Positions 26,635 through 35,133 of a stretch of DNA of 44,885 bases are shown here, piece by piece. The stretch covers positions 1 through 44,885 of the forward strand of contig DJWE01000072.1 of assembly GCA_002441465.1 (NCBI GenBank), given 5' to 3'. The notes under the pieces were generated by a model. That model saw only the letters and a list, made by a program, of their open reading frames with translations, was not told the DNA's origin and did not search any database. Numbering within the stretch: the stretch's first letter is position 1; each line of letters opens with the position of its first letter. The position numbers and the translations under genes are program-made. The DNA comes from Propionibacteriaceae bacterium UBA6238 (GTDB lineage Bacteria; Actinomycetota; Actinomycetes; Propionibacteriales; Propionibacteriaceae).

Positions 26635-27503
26635 CCTCGGCCGGGGCGAGGGCACTGCCGTCCTGGCTCAGCCCGGTGTGGCTGGTGCTGGGCGCGATCG
26701 TCTCCGTCCAGGTCGGTGCGGCGTTCGCGAAATCCCTGTTCGTACTGACCGCGCCCACGGCCGTGGCCTGGCTGCGGATGGCGGTCGCCGCGTTGGTGTT
26801 CTGGGTGTTCGCCCGTCCGAGGTTGCGCGGACGCACGTGGGTCGAATGGCGGGTCGTGCTCGGCTACGGCGTCGCCCTGGCCACCATGAACTGGGCGATC
26901 TACCAGTCGTTCGCGCGGATCCCGATCGGACTGGCAGTGACGATCGAGTTCCTCGGCCCGCTCGCGGTGGCACTGATCGGGTCGCGGCGCGCCCGGGATC
27001 TGCTCTGGGTGGCCCTTGCCGCGATCGGCGTGATCCTGCTGGGGGTTTTTCCTGCGACCGTCGACTGGATCGGGATCGGCTTCGCGCTGCTCGCCGGTGC
27101 CGCATGGGCGGGCTACATCGTGTTGTCCGGGCCGACCGGACGCTATTGGGAGGGCGTCACCGGGGTGAGCGTCGGTTCGCTGGTCGGCGCGCTGGTCTTC
27201 CTCGTGCCGGGGGTGCTCGCCGGCGGTGCGTCCATGTGGAGCTGGCCGGTGCTCGGGCTCGCGGCGGCGGTGGGCGTGCTGAGTTCGGTGATTCCCTACG
27301 GGCTGGAGATGGTGGCCCGACGCAGCATTCCGGCGGGGGTGTTCGGCATCCTGATGAGTCTTGAGCCTGCCGTGGCAGCGCTGGCCGCCTTGGTCGTGCT
27401 CGGCGAGCAGCTCAGCGTGGTGGAGATCGTGGCGATGGCGTGCGTGATCGTGGCGTCCGTCGGTTCGACCAGGGCGCTGGCGAAGGCCCCGGCCCCCAAC
27501 TGA
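26631..27503 (+). CDS. EamA/RhtA-type transporter of the drug/metabolite superfamily
   Basis: The 290-residue protein has ten predicted membrane helices formed by two EamA repeats. Typical features are PTAVAWLRMAVAALVFW in the first repeat and SLEPAVAALAALVVLGEQLS in the second. RhtA-type members export threonine, homoserine or other small polar metabolites. The ATG at 26631 overlaps the tag stop (ATGA), so the two are co-translated although no functional link is known. A 66-base palindrome of repeat family B lies just after its stop. Confidence 0.9.
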   Translation: MTSAGARALPSWLSPVWLVLGAIVSVQVGAAFAKSLFVLTAPTAVAWLRMAVAALVFWVFARPRLRGRTWVEWRVVLGYGVALATMNWAIYQSFARIPIGLAVTIEFLGPLAVALIGSRRARDLLWVALAAIGVILLGVFPATVDWIGIGFALLAGAAWAGYIVLSGPTGRYWEGVTGVSVGSLVGALVFLVPGVLAGGASMWSWPVLGLAAAVGVLSSVIPYGLEMVARRSIPAGVFGILMSLEPAVAALAALVVLGEQLSVVEIVAMACVIVASVGSTRALAKAPAPN

Positions 27504-27520
27504 GCCGCGCACCCGATCCT

Positions 27521-27604
27521 GAACGAAAAGGGGACATTGAACGAAAAGGGGACAGGTACTTTTCAGTTCAGCTGAACCGAAAAGTACCTGTCCCCTTTTC
27601 GTTC
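27521..27604. repeat. REP-like repeat family B: 66-base near-perfect palindrome plus a partial copy
   Basis: Two arms of 32 bases (27539-27570 and 27573-27604), each with core AAAAGGGGACAGGTAC or its complement, match with one mismatch around a two-base centre. A direct partial copy of the left end precedes it at 27521-27538. It sits between the convergent EamA and mscS genes and could end transcription both ways. The same core recurs at 42660-42807. Confidence 0.9.
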
Positions 27605-27613
27605 ACGATCGGG

Positions 27614-28513
27614 TCAGGACATGTGGTCGGTGCCGTAGCCACCCAGCCCGCGGGGCACCCGGACGCCGGCCTCGACCAGAGCGGCGTGGGCACGTTCGAG
27701 CAGGACGCGCTGCATGCCCCAGTGCTTGTTCGGCGCGGTCTTGGCGAACATGCGCAGCGTCATCGTGGTGTTGTTCACCGAGTCCACGCCGGCCACCGTC
27801 GGCTTGTCGAGCAGTACATCGGCGAACTCCGGATCCTCGTCGATCTCGGTCGCGACCCGCTCGAGGACGGTGATGCACTTCGCCGCGTCCTCGTCGTTGG
27901 CCACCGGGACGTCCACGACCGCGGTCGACCAGCCCTGGCTCAGGTTCCCGAGCCGAAGGATCTCGCCGTTGCGGATGTACCAGACCTTCCCCGAGGAGTC
28001 CCGCAGCCGGGTCACCCGCATCGTGACCTCCTCGACGGTGCCGACCACGTCGCCGGTGTCGATCAGGTCACCCACGCCGTATTGGTCCTCCAGGATCATG
28101 AACAGCCCGGACAGGTAGTCCTTGACCAGGCTCTGCGCGCCGAACGCCAGCGCCACGCCGCCGACCCCCGCGGACGCGAGCAGCGGCGCGAGCGGAATGT
28201 CGAGGATCGCCATGATGGTGAGTGCGCCGATCACGATCAGCCCGACCGAGATCAGGTTCGAGATCAGCGATCCGAGAGTGGCGGTGCGCTGTTCGGCCCG
28301 TTCCTCGCGGGCGAGAGTCACCGCGGACAAGATCCGTTCCGCTCGCGTCTCGCTGCCTGCCCGGCGCTGTTTCGCGCGCTCGACGGCGCGGCGGGTCGCG
28401 CCGCGGACGACCCGGATGAGCAGGAAGCGCCCGATCACCGTGGCCAGAATCACGATGCCGATGGCGATCAGGTCTGTGGTTCCCACGATGGCGGCGTCAC
28501 CCATGCCGCCCAT
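27614..28513 (-). CDS. Small-conductance mechanosensitive channel (MscS family)
   Basis: The 299-residue protein has two or three N-terminal helices, a charged segment (KQRRAGSETRAERILSA), then the conserved MscS pore helix (PLLASAGVGGVALAFGAQSLVKDY) and the beta domain with FMILEDQYGVGD and WYIRNGEI. Such channels release solutes on hypo-osmotic shock. The ATG at 28513 is used; an ATG at 28504 is equally possible because neither has a clear Shine-Dalgarno. It is divergent from the monooxygenase gene. Confidence 0.93.
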   Translation of the reverse strand: MGGMGDAAIVGTTDLIAIGIVILATVIGRFLLIRVVRGATRRAVERAKQRRAGSETRAERILSAVTLAREERAEQRTATLGSLISNLISVGLIVIGALTIMAILDIPLAPLLASAGVGGVALAFGAQSLVKDYLSGLFMILEDQYGVGDLIDTGDVVGTVEEVTMRVTRLRDSSGKVWYIRNGEILRLGNLSQGWSTAVVDVPVANDEDAAKCITVLERVATEIDEDPEFADVLLDKPTVAGVDSVNNTTMTLRMFAKTAPNKHWGMQRVLLERAHAALVEAGVRVPRGLGGYGTDHMS

Positions 28514-28645
28514 TGTCGCCGATCGGGACGCCGGGACGCTGCCGCCCTTCCGGTGGCGGGAATAGCGTTGCCGGTGGGACCGTTACCAGGGATAGTTGAA
28601 TCTGCAATCATTAGACCGGCATCGACCGGACGAAACGGAGTGGAC

Positions 28646-29866
28646 ATGCAGTTGGGGATCTTCAGCGTCGGCGACGTGACGCCCGATCCGACGACCGGGC
28701 GCACCCCGTCCGAGCACGAGCGGATCATGGCCGCGGTCACCATCGCGAAGAAGGCCGAGGAGATCGGGCTGGACGTCTTCGCGACCGGTGAGCACCACAA
28801 CCCGCCGTTCCACCCGTCCTCGCCCACCACGCTGCTGGGCTTCATCGCCGCTCAGACCGAGCGGATCATCCTCTCCACCGCGACCACGCTGATCACCACG
28901 AACGATCCGGTGAAGATCGCCGAGGACTACGCGGTGCTGCAGCACCTGGCCGAAGGCCGGGTCGACCTGATGATGGGACGCGGCAACACCGGCCCGGTCT
29001 ACCCCTGGTTCGGCAAGGACATCCGCGACGGGATCGGGCTGGCGATCGAGAACTACGCGCTGCTGCGCAAGCTGTGGCGCGAGGACGTCGTGAACTGGGA
29101 GGGGAAGTTCCGCACGCCGCTGCAGGGCTTCACGCTCGCCCCGCGTCCGCTCGACGACGTGCCCCCGTTCGTGTGGCACGGCTCGATCCGGTCCCCGGAG
29201 ATCGCCGAGCAGGCGGCCTACTACGGCGACGGCTTCTTCCACAACAACATCTTCTGGACCATGTCGCACACCAAGCGGATGGTGAACCTGTACCGGCGCC
29301 GCTTCGAGCACCACGGCCACGGGCCGGCCGACACCGCGATCGTCGGGCTGGGCGGTCAGTTCTTCATGCGCAAGAACTCCCAGGACGCGATCAACGAGTT
29401 CCGTCCGTACTTCGATGTCGCACCGGTCTACGGCTACGGGCCGAGCCTGGAGGAGTTCATGGCCGAGACCCCGCTGACCGTCGGGTCGCCGCAACAGGTG
29501 CTGGAACGAACGCTGTCGTTCATCGGAGAGGTGGGCCACTACCAGCGTCAGCTGTTCCTCCTTGATCACGCAGGCCTGCCGCTGAAGACCGTGCTCGAGC
29601 AACTGGACCTGCTCGGCGAGATCCTGCCCGACCTGCGCAAGGGGTACGCAGAGGGCCGTCCGGCACACGTCCCGGACGCGCCGACGCACGCCAGCCTGGT
29701 TGCCGCGAGGGACGCGCAGGCCGCGGAGGCGGGAGACGCGCCGGCGGCCGCGTCCGGGGGAGCGGGCCGACACGTCGACGACGTGACCGGTCGCTCGCCA
29801 TACCCCGAGTCGGCGACCGACCGGACGGTCGAACTGGTCGAGGCCCCGGAGGGAGGGGTTCGATGA
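28646..29866 (+). CDS. CE1758-family FMN-dependent luciferase-like monooxygenase
   Basis: The 406-residue protein has a bacterial-luciferase TIM-barrel fold: GLDVFATGEHHN near residue 40, STATTLITTNDPVKIAEDYAVLQ, GRGNTGPVYPW and WHGSIRSPEIAEQAA. The final 60 residues are low-complexity Ala/Gly-rich. The reduced-FMN supplier is encoded by the next gene, with a four-base overlap. This pairing matches the known CE1758/CE1759 monooxygenase-reductase families of actinobacteria. The substrate is unknown. The ATG at 28646 has ACGGAGTGG ahead of it. Confidence 0.9.
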   Translation: MQLGIFSVGDVTPDPTTGRTPSEHERIMAAVTIAKKAEEIGLDVFATGEHHNPPFHPSSPTTLLGFIAAQTERIILSTATTLITTNDPVKIAEDYAVLQHLAEGRVDLMMGRGNTGPVYPWFGKDIRDGIGLAIENYALLRKLWREDVVNWEGKFRTPLQGFTLAPRPLDDVPPFVWHGSIRSPEIAEQAAYYGDGFFHNNIFWTMSHTKRMVNLYRRRFEHHGHGPADTAIVGLGGQFFMRKNSQDAINEFRPYFDVAPVYGYGPSLEEFMAETPLTVGSPQQVLERTLSFIGEVGHYQRQLFLLDHAGLPLKTVLEQLDLLGEILPDLRKGYAEGRPAHVPDAPTHASLVAARDAQAAEAGDAPAAASGGAGRHVDDVTGRSPYPESATDRTVELVEAPEGGVR

Positions 29867-30459
29867 CCAGCATCGTCGTGGTCACCGCGGGTACCAGCGT
29901 CCCGTCGTCGAGCCGGATGCTCGGCGAGCGGCTGGGCGAGGCGACGGCCGCCGCGCTGCTCGCGTCCGGAGTGTCGGCCGAGGTGACCCACCTCGAACTG
30001 CGCACCCTTGCTGTCGATCTGGCCCAGCACCTGGCCACTCGGGTTCCGGGGGCGCGGCTGCGGGAGGCGTTCGACGCCGTGTGCGCCGCGGACGGCGTGA
30101 TCGCGGTCACGCCGGTCTTCAACGGCTCCTACTCGGGGCTGTTCAAGCTCTTCTTCGACGCCCTCGACGAGGCTGCCATGGCCGGACGCCCGGTGCTGCT
30201 CGGCGCCACCGGCGGCACCGGCCGGCACTCGCTGATGATCGATCACGCGATGCTGCCGCTGTTCTACTACCTGAAGGCGCTGGTGGCTCCGCATCCGGTG
30301 TTCGCGGCCACGAAGGATTGGGGCGCGACCGGAGGCAAGCTGGACCGCCGGATCACGACGGCGGCGGAGGAGTTCGCGAAGGTCGTCCTCGCCGCGGCCC
30401 CGCACAAGCAGGGCGACGACTTCGAGGTGACCGACTTCACCGACCTGCTCGGCGGCTGA
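29863..30459 (+). CDS. CE1759-family NAD(P)H-dependent FMN reductase
   Basis: The 198-residue flavodoxin-like protein starts TSIVVVTAGTSVPSSSR, the phosphate-binding loop of NADPH:FMN reductases. TPVFNGSYSGLFKLFFD is the conserved central motif and ATGGTGRHSLMID follows. It supplies reduced FMN to the monooxygenase encoded upstream. The ATG at 29863 overlaps that gene's stop (ATGA). Confidence 0.92.
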   Translation: MTSIVVVTAGTSVPSSSRMLGERLGEATAAALLASGVSAEVTHLELRTLAVDLAQHLATRVPGARLREAFDAVCAADGVIAVTPVFNGSYSGLFKLFFDALDEAAMAGRPVLLGATGGTGRHSLMIDHAMLPLFYYLKALVAPHPVFAATKDWGATGGKLDRRITTAAEEFAKVVLAAAPHKQGDDFEVTDFTDLLGG

Positions 30460-30480
30460 ATCGCTGGTTGACAGCAGTAT

Positions 30481-30541
30481 TCAACCGTATGGTTGACAAC
30501 TACTGACGGCCGTTCTACGGTTTCATCAACCAAACGGTTTA
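30481..30541 (+). promoter_or_regulatory. Promoter and two operator copies of the ArsR-type operon
   Basis: A -35 TTGACA (30493-30498), 17-base spacer and -10 TACGGT (30516-30521) give a good promoter. TCAACCGTATGGTTGA (30481-30496) is a perfect palindrome overlapping the -35. TCAACCAAACGGTTTA (30526-30541) repeats the half-site at the expected start of transcription. Two spaced copies flanking the promoter suggest repression by the regulator encoded at 30552. Confidence 0.75.
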
Positions 30542-30551
30542 GGACGGTGTG

Positions 30552-30923
30552 ATGTCGACCGATCAGCTCTCCCGCACCTTCGCGGCCCTCGCCGATCCCA
30601 CCCGGCGCGATCTGGTGGCGCGGCTGACCCTCGGCGACGCCACCCTGGGCGAACTGGCGGGGTCGTACGAGATGAGCCTGCAGGCCGTCTCCAAGCACCT
30701 CACCGTTCTCGAGCGCGCCGGGCTGATCACGCGGGGACAGGCCGGCGCGCGGCGTCCGGTGCACCTGGAGGCCGCCATGCTCGAACCGCTCACCGACTGG
30801 CTGGAGCGCTACCGGCGGCAGGCCGAGCAGCGCTTCCAGCGGCTGGACGCCGTCCTGGCCGAACTCGCGGCGGACGAGGCCTACCCCGACACCGCACGCC
30901 GGAACCCCGAGGAGGAGCAATGA
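30552..30923 (+). CDS. ArsR-family winged-helix regulator
   Basis: The 123-residue protein has the ArsR/SmtB layout: ALADPTRRDLVARLTLGDATLGELAG, then the recognition helix SLQAVSKHLTVLERAGLI (about 42-60) and a short wing. No cysteine metal site is present, so metal sensing is unlikely. It belongs to the subgroup commonly found in front of SRPBCC genes. The ATG at 30552 has AGGA (30541-30544) upstream. The SRPBCC gene overlaps its stop (ATGA). Confidence 0.93.
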   Translation: MSTDQLSRTFAALADPTRRDLVARLTLGDATLGELAGSYEMSLQAVSKHLTVLERAGLITRGQAGARRPVHLEAAMLEPLTDWLERYRRQAEQRFQRLDAVLAELAADEAYPDTARRNPEEEQ

Positions 30924-31408
30924 ACGATCGCTATGACGACGCCTGGATCGAGGCCGATCCGCACGTGCCGCTGGTGCGGATCATCCGCGACTTCGCCGCC
31001 ACGCCCGCCCAGGTGCAGCGCGCCCACGTCGACCCCGGGCTCTACGCCCGCTGGGTGGGCCCCAACGACGTGACCACGCGAATCGACCACTGGGACGCCC
31101 GCAGCGGCGGCAGTTGGGCATTCACCAACATCCGCGGCGAGGAGGAGTACCGCTTCCACGGCTGCTTCCACGAGGTTTCGCCCACCCGGCTCGTGCAGAC
31201 CTTCACCTTCGACGGCTGGCCGGACGGGGTCTCGCTGGAGACCCTGACCCTGACCGACCTCGGCGACGGCCGGACGCGCCTGGTCGCGCAGTCCTTGGTG
31301 GACAGCTTCGAGGCCCGCGACCAGTGGCTGGCCAGCGGAATGGAGACCGGGGTGAACGACGGCTACGCGAAGCTGGACGCGCTGCTCGCCGACGGGGCGG
31401 TGGCGTGA
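30920..31408 (+). CDS. SRPBCC (AHSA1-like) domain protein
   Basis: The 162-residue protein is a START-like fold of the AHSA1 group: RIIRDFAATPAQVQRAHVDP, LYARWVGPNDVTTRIDHWD, GGSWAFTN and a C-terminal helix GMETGVNDGYAKLDALL. Such domains bind hydrophobic ligands; members beside ArsR regulators are frequent but their ligand is unknown. Start and stop overlap both neighbours, so the three genes form one operon. Confidence 0.92.
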   Translation: MNDRYDDAWIEADPHVPLVRIIRDFAATPAQVQRAHVDPGLYARWVGPNDVTTRIDHWDARSGGSWAFTNIRGEEEYRFHGCFHEVSPTRLVQTFTFDGWPDGVSLETLTLTDLGDGRTRLVAQSLVDSFEARDQWLASGMETGVNDGYAKLDALLADGAVA

Positions 31409-31857
31409 TGGCCATCACCACCTGCCTGTGGTTCGCTGCCGACCTCGAGGGGGCGCTGGAGCGATACACGTCCCTGTTCCCCGACTCGCAGGTGTACTCC
31501 GTCCAGCAGGCTGAGGGCTATGCGCTCGCCGAGTGGAGGATGAACGGAACCGACTTCCGGGCAATCCAGCAGCCGTCCAGCTTCCGGTTCAACGAGTCCG
31601 TCTCGCTGAGCGTGAGCTGCGCCGACCAGCCCGAGGTCGATCGCTACTGGGACGGTCTGCTCGTCGGCGGCGGTGAGGAGTCGCAGTGCGGCTGGCTGAA
31701 GGATCCCTGGGGGCTGTCGTGGCAGATCGTCCCGCAGCGCCTGGTCGAGTTGCTCTCCGACCCCGACCCGCGCCGTGCGGGCGCCGCGCAGGCGGCGATG
31801 CTGACGCAGCGGCGAATCGTCATCGCCGATCTCGAGGCCGCCGCGGACGCCGGCTGA
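31408..31857 (+). CDS. VOC-superfamily PhnB-like protein
   Basis: The 149-residue protein has the vicinal-oxygen-chelate fold of the PhnB / 3-demethylubiquinone methyltransferase-like group: TTCLWFAADLEGALERYTSLFPDS, FRAIQQP, FNESVSLSVSCADQPEVDRYWDGL and WLKDPWGLSWQIVP. Despite the family name no methyltransferase domain is present. Its ATG overlaps the SRPBCC stop by one base (TGATG). The 123 bases after it contain no clear terminator. Confidence 0.9.
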   Translation: MAITTCLWFAADLEGALERYTSLFPDSQVYSVQQAEGYALAEWRMNGTDFRAIQQPSSFRFNESVSLSVSCADQPEVDRYWDGLLVGGGEESQCGWLKDPWGLSWQIVPQRLVELLSDPDPRRAGAAQAAMLTQRRIVIADLEAAADAG

Positions 31858-31980
31858 TCCACGCGCGCCGGCTCCTGAGCCTGCGACGAATGAGGGAGCA
31901 ACCCTCCAGCTTCCCAGCCAGCGGGCCGGACGCGTCGCATAACCGTCTCGGCCATCGACGCCGCACCCCCGGACGAGGGT

Positions 31981-32664
31981 TCAGGCCGTCCGCTCGATCC
32001 GTACGGTCCGGCTCATTCGTGCGGCGACCTCCGGGTCATGCGACACCGTGATGATTGCCGCTGTGGGCAGGACTTCGATGATCAGGTCCACAATCTCGTC
32101 CCGCAGGTCGGCGTCGAGGGAACCGGTGGGCTCATCCGCGAGGAGCAAGAGGGGTTCTGTGACGAGCGCACGGGCGATGGCGATGCGTTGTTGCTCACCC
32201 CCGGAGAGTTGTGAGGGTCGATGATCCAGCCGGTGGGCCATGCCCACCCGGTTCAGAGCGTCGCGGGCGAGGTCTCGCGACTGCTTCTTGGGCATCCCCT
32301 TGAGGCGCGGAACGATCGCGGCGTTGTCCAGAGCGGAGAGCCTGGGGAAGAGCTGAAAGTCCTGGTAGATCCGGGCGACGCTATTCAGGCGAAGGTTCGC
32401 TAGGTCCCCCGGGCTGCTGGAGGTGAGGTCGTGACCGAGCAGCTGACCCCACCCGGCCGTCGGACGCCGCAGGCCGGACGCGATGTCGAGAATCGTCGAC
32501 TTACCACTTCCGGAAGGCCCGAGCAGGGCGAGTCGCTCCCCCGGGGAGACCGAGACGGAGAGGTTCCTCAGTACCGGCACGGTGCGCCGTCGATCGACGT
32601 AGTCGTACGCGATCGCGTCGAGCACGAGCACTGGCTGCTCATCGATGTGTGGGCTTGGGCTCAT
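31981..32664 (-). CDS. ABC transporter ATP-binding protein (LolD/MacB type)
   Basis: The 227-residue ATPase has Walker A GPSGSGKST (49-57), signature LSGGEQQR (153-160), Walker B LLLLADEPT (172-180) and the switch His in SHD. It is closest to the LolD/MacB/FtsE group that drives FtsX-like permeases. The ATG at 32664 overlaps the stop of the adjacent permease gene (ATGA). It is the last gene of an operon that begins with a 25-codon peptide at 34935. Confidence 0.93.
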   Translation of the reverse strand: MSPSPHIDEQPVLVLDAIAYDYVDRRRTVPVLRNLSVSVSPGERLALLGPSGSGKSTILDIASGLRRPTAGWGQLLGHDLTSSSPGDLANLRLNSVARIYQDFQLFPRLSALDNAAIVPRLKGMPKKQSRDLARDALNRVGMAHRLDHRPSQLSGGEQQRIAIARALVTEPLLLLADEPTGSLDADLRDEIVDLIIEVLPTAAIITVSHDPEVAARMSRTVRIERTA

Positions 32665-33713
32665 CTGCTCTCCTCAAGTTGCCGAGAGGCTCTTCGACTG
32701 AAGGGAATGACAACGAGGGCCGACGTCGCCGCGAGGAGGACCGCGACAGTGACCGTTTCGCGCCACTGGATGTAGTAACTCGCCCAGTAGGTAACCAGGC
32801 CCGCCGAGGCCGCGACCGCGGAGATCGCGGCGAGGATCCCGAGCCCGAGTGCGATGAGCAGGACCGTCGCGCGGATCTTCCACCGGGGCAACCCGATCGC
32901 GAACAGCGTCCGGGCGCATCCGGCCAGGTTCTGGGCCAGCTCGCCGACGGCGCGGACGTTTCCGATGACCCAGATGCCGATTCCGAGCGCTAGCACCACA
33001 CCAACAAAGGCGGTCAGGTCGGGAGCGCCGAACGCAGCGGAGTAGATCGCGTCGTCATGGGAAAGCGCGCCAGGTACAGGGGTGCTGGTGTACGTGACCG
33101 CGGTCCCCGTTCCCGCACCGGAACGCATCGGCTCGAACAGTGTTTGCGGAAGGATCACCAGCCCGCTCGACTGGCTCGCCGTGGGGGGCAGATAGGGAAG
33201 GACCAGGGCCGAGATCGGGTAGCGGCGTTCCACGAGCCCGGCGTTGGTGGAGACGGCAAGGCCGACCTCGTCCCCGACACGGAGGCCGAAGCGATACGCG
33301 GTCGCCTCGTCGAGGGTCACGCCACGGGCGTCGAGGACGCCATCGGCCAGAACGCCAGCGAACAACTGGTTCACCTGCGTCGCGCTGGCCGGGTCGTAGC
33401 AGAGCGCCGGAACGTCGACGGAGTGCTCGAAGTCGCTGATCCGGGATCCTCCCGTGGGCGTGTCACTCAGGCGCGCCACGCTGACCGACGAGACTTGTTC
33501 GAGAGTCAGCGCGCCCGTCGTGTCGGACACCGCGGGGGCGGAGGACCGCCACTCGTAGTCCAGAGCGGCCTCGAAGATGACTTTGTCGAACGTCGATCTG
33601 GCGGAGAAGAGCATCGCGAATGCACCGAGCGTTCCCACCAGAACAAGCATGACGAGGTCCCGCACCAGGTCGGCGATCCGCACGTGGCGAAGCAGTACGA
33701 CCGGGCCGGTCAC
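32661..33713 (-). CDS. FtsX-like ABC permease, distal
   Basis: The 350-residue protein has one N-terminal helix (about 15-38), a large extracellular domain (about 40-240), and three C-terminal helices. This is the FtsX/MacB plan. The GTG at 33713 overlaps the preceding permease stop (GTGA), and the open frame upstream of it is antisense-like and not conserved in character. It pairs with the permease at 33710-34831; neither is long enough to be the two-module type, so they probably form a heterodimer. Confidence 0.85.
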   Translation of the reverse strand: MTGPVVLLRHVRIADLVRDLVMLVLVGTLGAFAMLFSARSTFDKVIFEAALDYEWRSSAPAVSDTTGALTLEQVSSVSVARLSDTPTGGSRISDFEHSVDVPALCYDPASATQVNQLFAGVLADGVLDARGVTLDEATAYRFGLRVGDEVGLAVSTNAGLVERRYPISALVLPYLPPTASQSSGLVILPQTLFEPMRSGAGTGTAVTYTSTPVPGALSHDDAIYSAAFGAPDLTAFVGVVLALGIGIWVIGNVRAVGELAQNLAGCARTLFAIGLPRWKIRATVLLIALGLGILAAISAVAASAGLVTYWASYYIQWRETVTVAVLLAATSALVVIPFSRRASRQLEESR

Positions 33714-34831
33714 CGCTCCACGAGCTTTCGAGCTGAGCGCCGCATAGCGAAAGCGAGGAAGACCTCGGCGACCACGCTCACGACGAGTGCGGTAAGGGCC
33801 AGAGTCGGCAGCAGCGTTGGCGGAAAGCAAGGTGCGAGCACTCCCAGCCGGAACAACTGCACCCCGATCACGCAGCCCGAAGCGATGCTGACTGCCAACA
33901 CCCCACCGGTTGTGAGAGCAAGGCGGAGGATGAGCGCCCCTGGATTCACTCCGAGCCGTACCAACAGCATAAGCGTGGGGTCAGCATGCCGGCGAAACAC
34001 GTCAACTTCGCGCGCGACGAGCGCCACGCCGCCGGCGATCGCCACGATGGCGAGGGCCCCCACCAGGGCGAGCGACGTGGCCGAGCCGGCTTCTGCCACG
34101 CGAAGACTCTCGTCGCGGGAGGTAATCACCGGTGGATAGGTCTTGCCCCGTTCCAGGAGCTTCTTGTAGCTGGGCTCACTCAGTATCTGAGCCACTTCTG
34201 CCGGCGACTTGCCGCCGACCAGAATCTCGAGAAACTGTTCCTCCTCCGAACCTGGTATCGCAGCGAATGCTGGTGCGGATGCGGCGATTGCCACGTTCTG
34301 CACGCCGAACAGCCGTGCCGCATAAACGGAGCGGACTCGATATTCGACACCATTCACTGAGTCCGGTACGGGCATGGTGACGCGATCCCCGACGTGCGCC
34401 CCGAGGCTGCGTGCCAGGTCGGCTGACAGGTCAACCCAGTTCGACCCGACGGCGGGATCGGGACCGACTACCCTTGCCGAACTCGGGAAATAGGAAGACG
34501 ATTCGACGGAATGATCGCTCGCCATCACGACTGTCACGCCGATCTCGGCGTTGCTCGGGCCGACGAAGCGGCTGCGCCACATGGCGTCGAGGAACACTTG
34601 GCCGCCGAAATCGCGAATAGCATCGGTCTCGTCTGCGGGAGACACCGCGATCTCGCTGCGAACCTGATATTCCGCGTCCGAATAGGCGGCGAGATCAATC
34701 TCCCTTTGGACTGCATACAGAAATCCCAACGATACGGCCAGGCTGGCGCCGAGCAGTACGCTCGCCGCCAGCCTGATCAGCTCGGGTAGAAACAGCGATA
34801 GGACGCTGCCGGCTCGGCCGTCCGACCGCAC
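33710..34831 (-). CDS. FtsX-like ABC permease, proximal
   Basis: The 373-residue protein has an N-terminal helix (LIRLAASVLLGASLAVSLGFLY), an extracellular domain containing VDLSADLARSLGAHVGDRV typical of MacB-periplasmic-like domains, and three C-terminal helices. The GTG at 34831 is used. A TTG at 34861, which overlaps the peptide gene's stop in a TTGA and has AAGG just ahead, is a serious alternative and would add ten residues. It is co-directional with the 25-codon gene 26 bases upstream. Base composition looks slightly less GC-rich than the flanking genes, compatible with transfer of this operon. Confidence 0.85.
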   Translation of the reverse strand: MRSDGRAGSVLSLFLPELIRLAASVLLGASLAVSLGFLYAVQREIDLAAYSDAEYQVRSEIAVSPADETDAIRDFGGQVFLDAMWRSRFVGPSNAEIGVTVVMASDHSVESSSYFPSSARVVGPDPAVGSNWVDLSADLARSLGAHVGDRVTMPVPDSVNGVEYRVRSVYAARLFGVQNVAIAASAPAFAAIPGSEEEQFLEILVGGKSPAEVAQILSEPSYKKLLERGKTYPPVITSRDESLRVAEAGSATSLALVGALAIVAIAGGVALVAREVDVFRRHADPTLMLLVRLGVNPGALILRLALTTGGVLAVSIASGCVIGVQLFRLGVLAPCFPPTLLPTLALTALVVSVVAEVFLAFAMRRSARKLVER

Positions 34832-34857
34832 TCTGTCCGATGTGCGGTGATCGGGTC

Positions 34858-34935
34858 TCAACTGACCTTGATCAGCTGAGTGGCGCCCGCGTTCCTGCAG
34901 CCCGCCCAGCTGAGCCTTCGGTGGGAACTCTTCAT
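34858..34935 (-). CDS. 25-residue peptide gene heading the ABC transporter operon (candidate exported peptide or RiPP precursor)
   Basis: On the minus strand an ATG at 34935 is preceded by AAGAGGAGACAACC, with AGGAG six bases before the start: one of the strongest ribosome binding sites in the window. The frame runs 25 codons to a TGA. The product begins MKSSHRRLSW, has a single Cys at 13 and Trp at 10 (WAGCRNAG) and ends ATQLIKVS. It is basic and has no signal peptide or membrane helix. It lies directly in front of two permeases and an ATPase with no other gene between. A leader-only attenuation peptide is the main alternative. No modification enzyme is encoded nearby. A possible -10 (TATGTT on the minus strand) lies at 34978-34973. 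Confidence 0.6.
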   Translation of the reverse strand: MKSSHRRLSWAGCRNAGATQLIKVS

Positions 34936-35133
34936 GGTTGTCTCCTCTTTGGGTGGCTGGGCTGTGTCGGCGAACATACTTCACACAAGACCGGGCCGAG
35001 GCCGATTCAGAGGAGTCGTACGGATCCGTCCAGGTGCTGAGTGCGCGCTGAGCGCCACACGTCACCGAGCCTGCCGGGCAGGCGGACGCTCGCGAGTCGG
35101 CCAAGCCCGAAAGCTGGACGGGATCGCTCAGCC

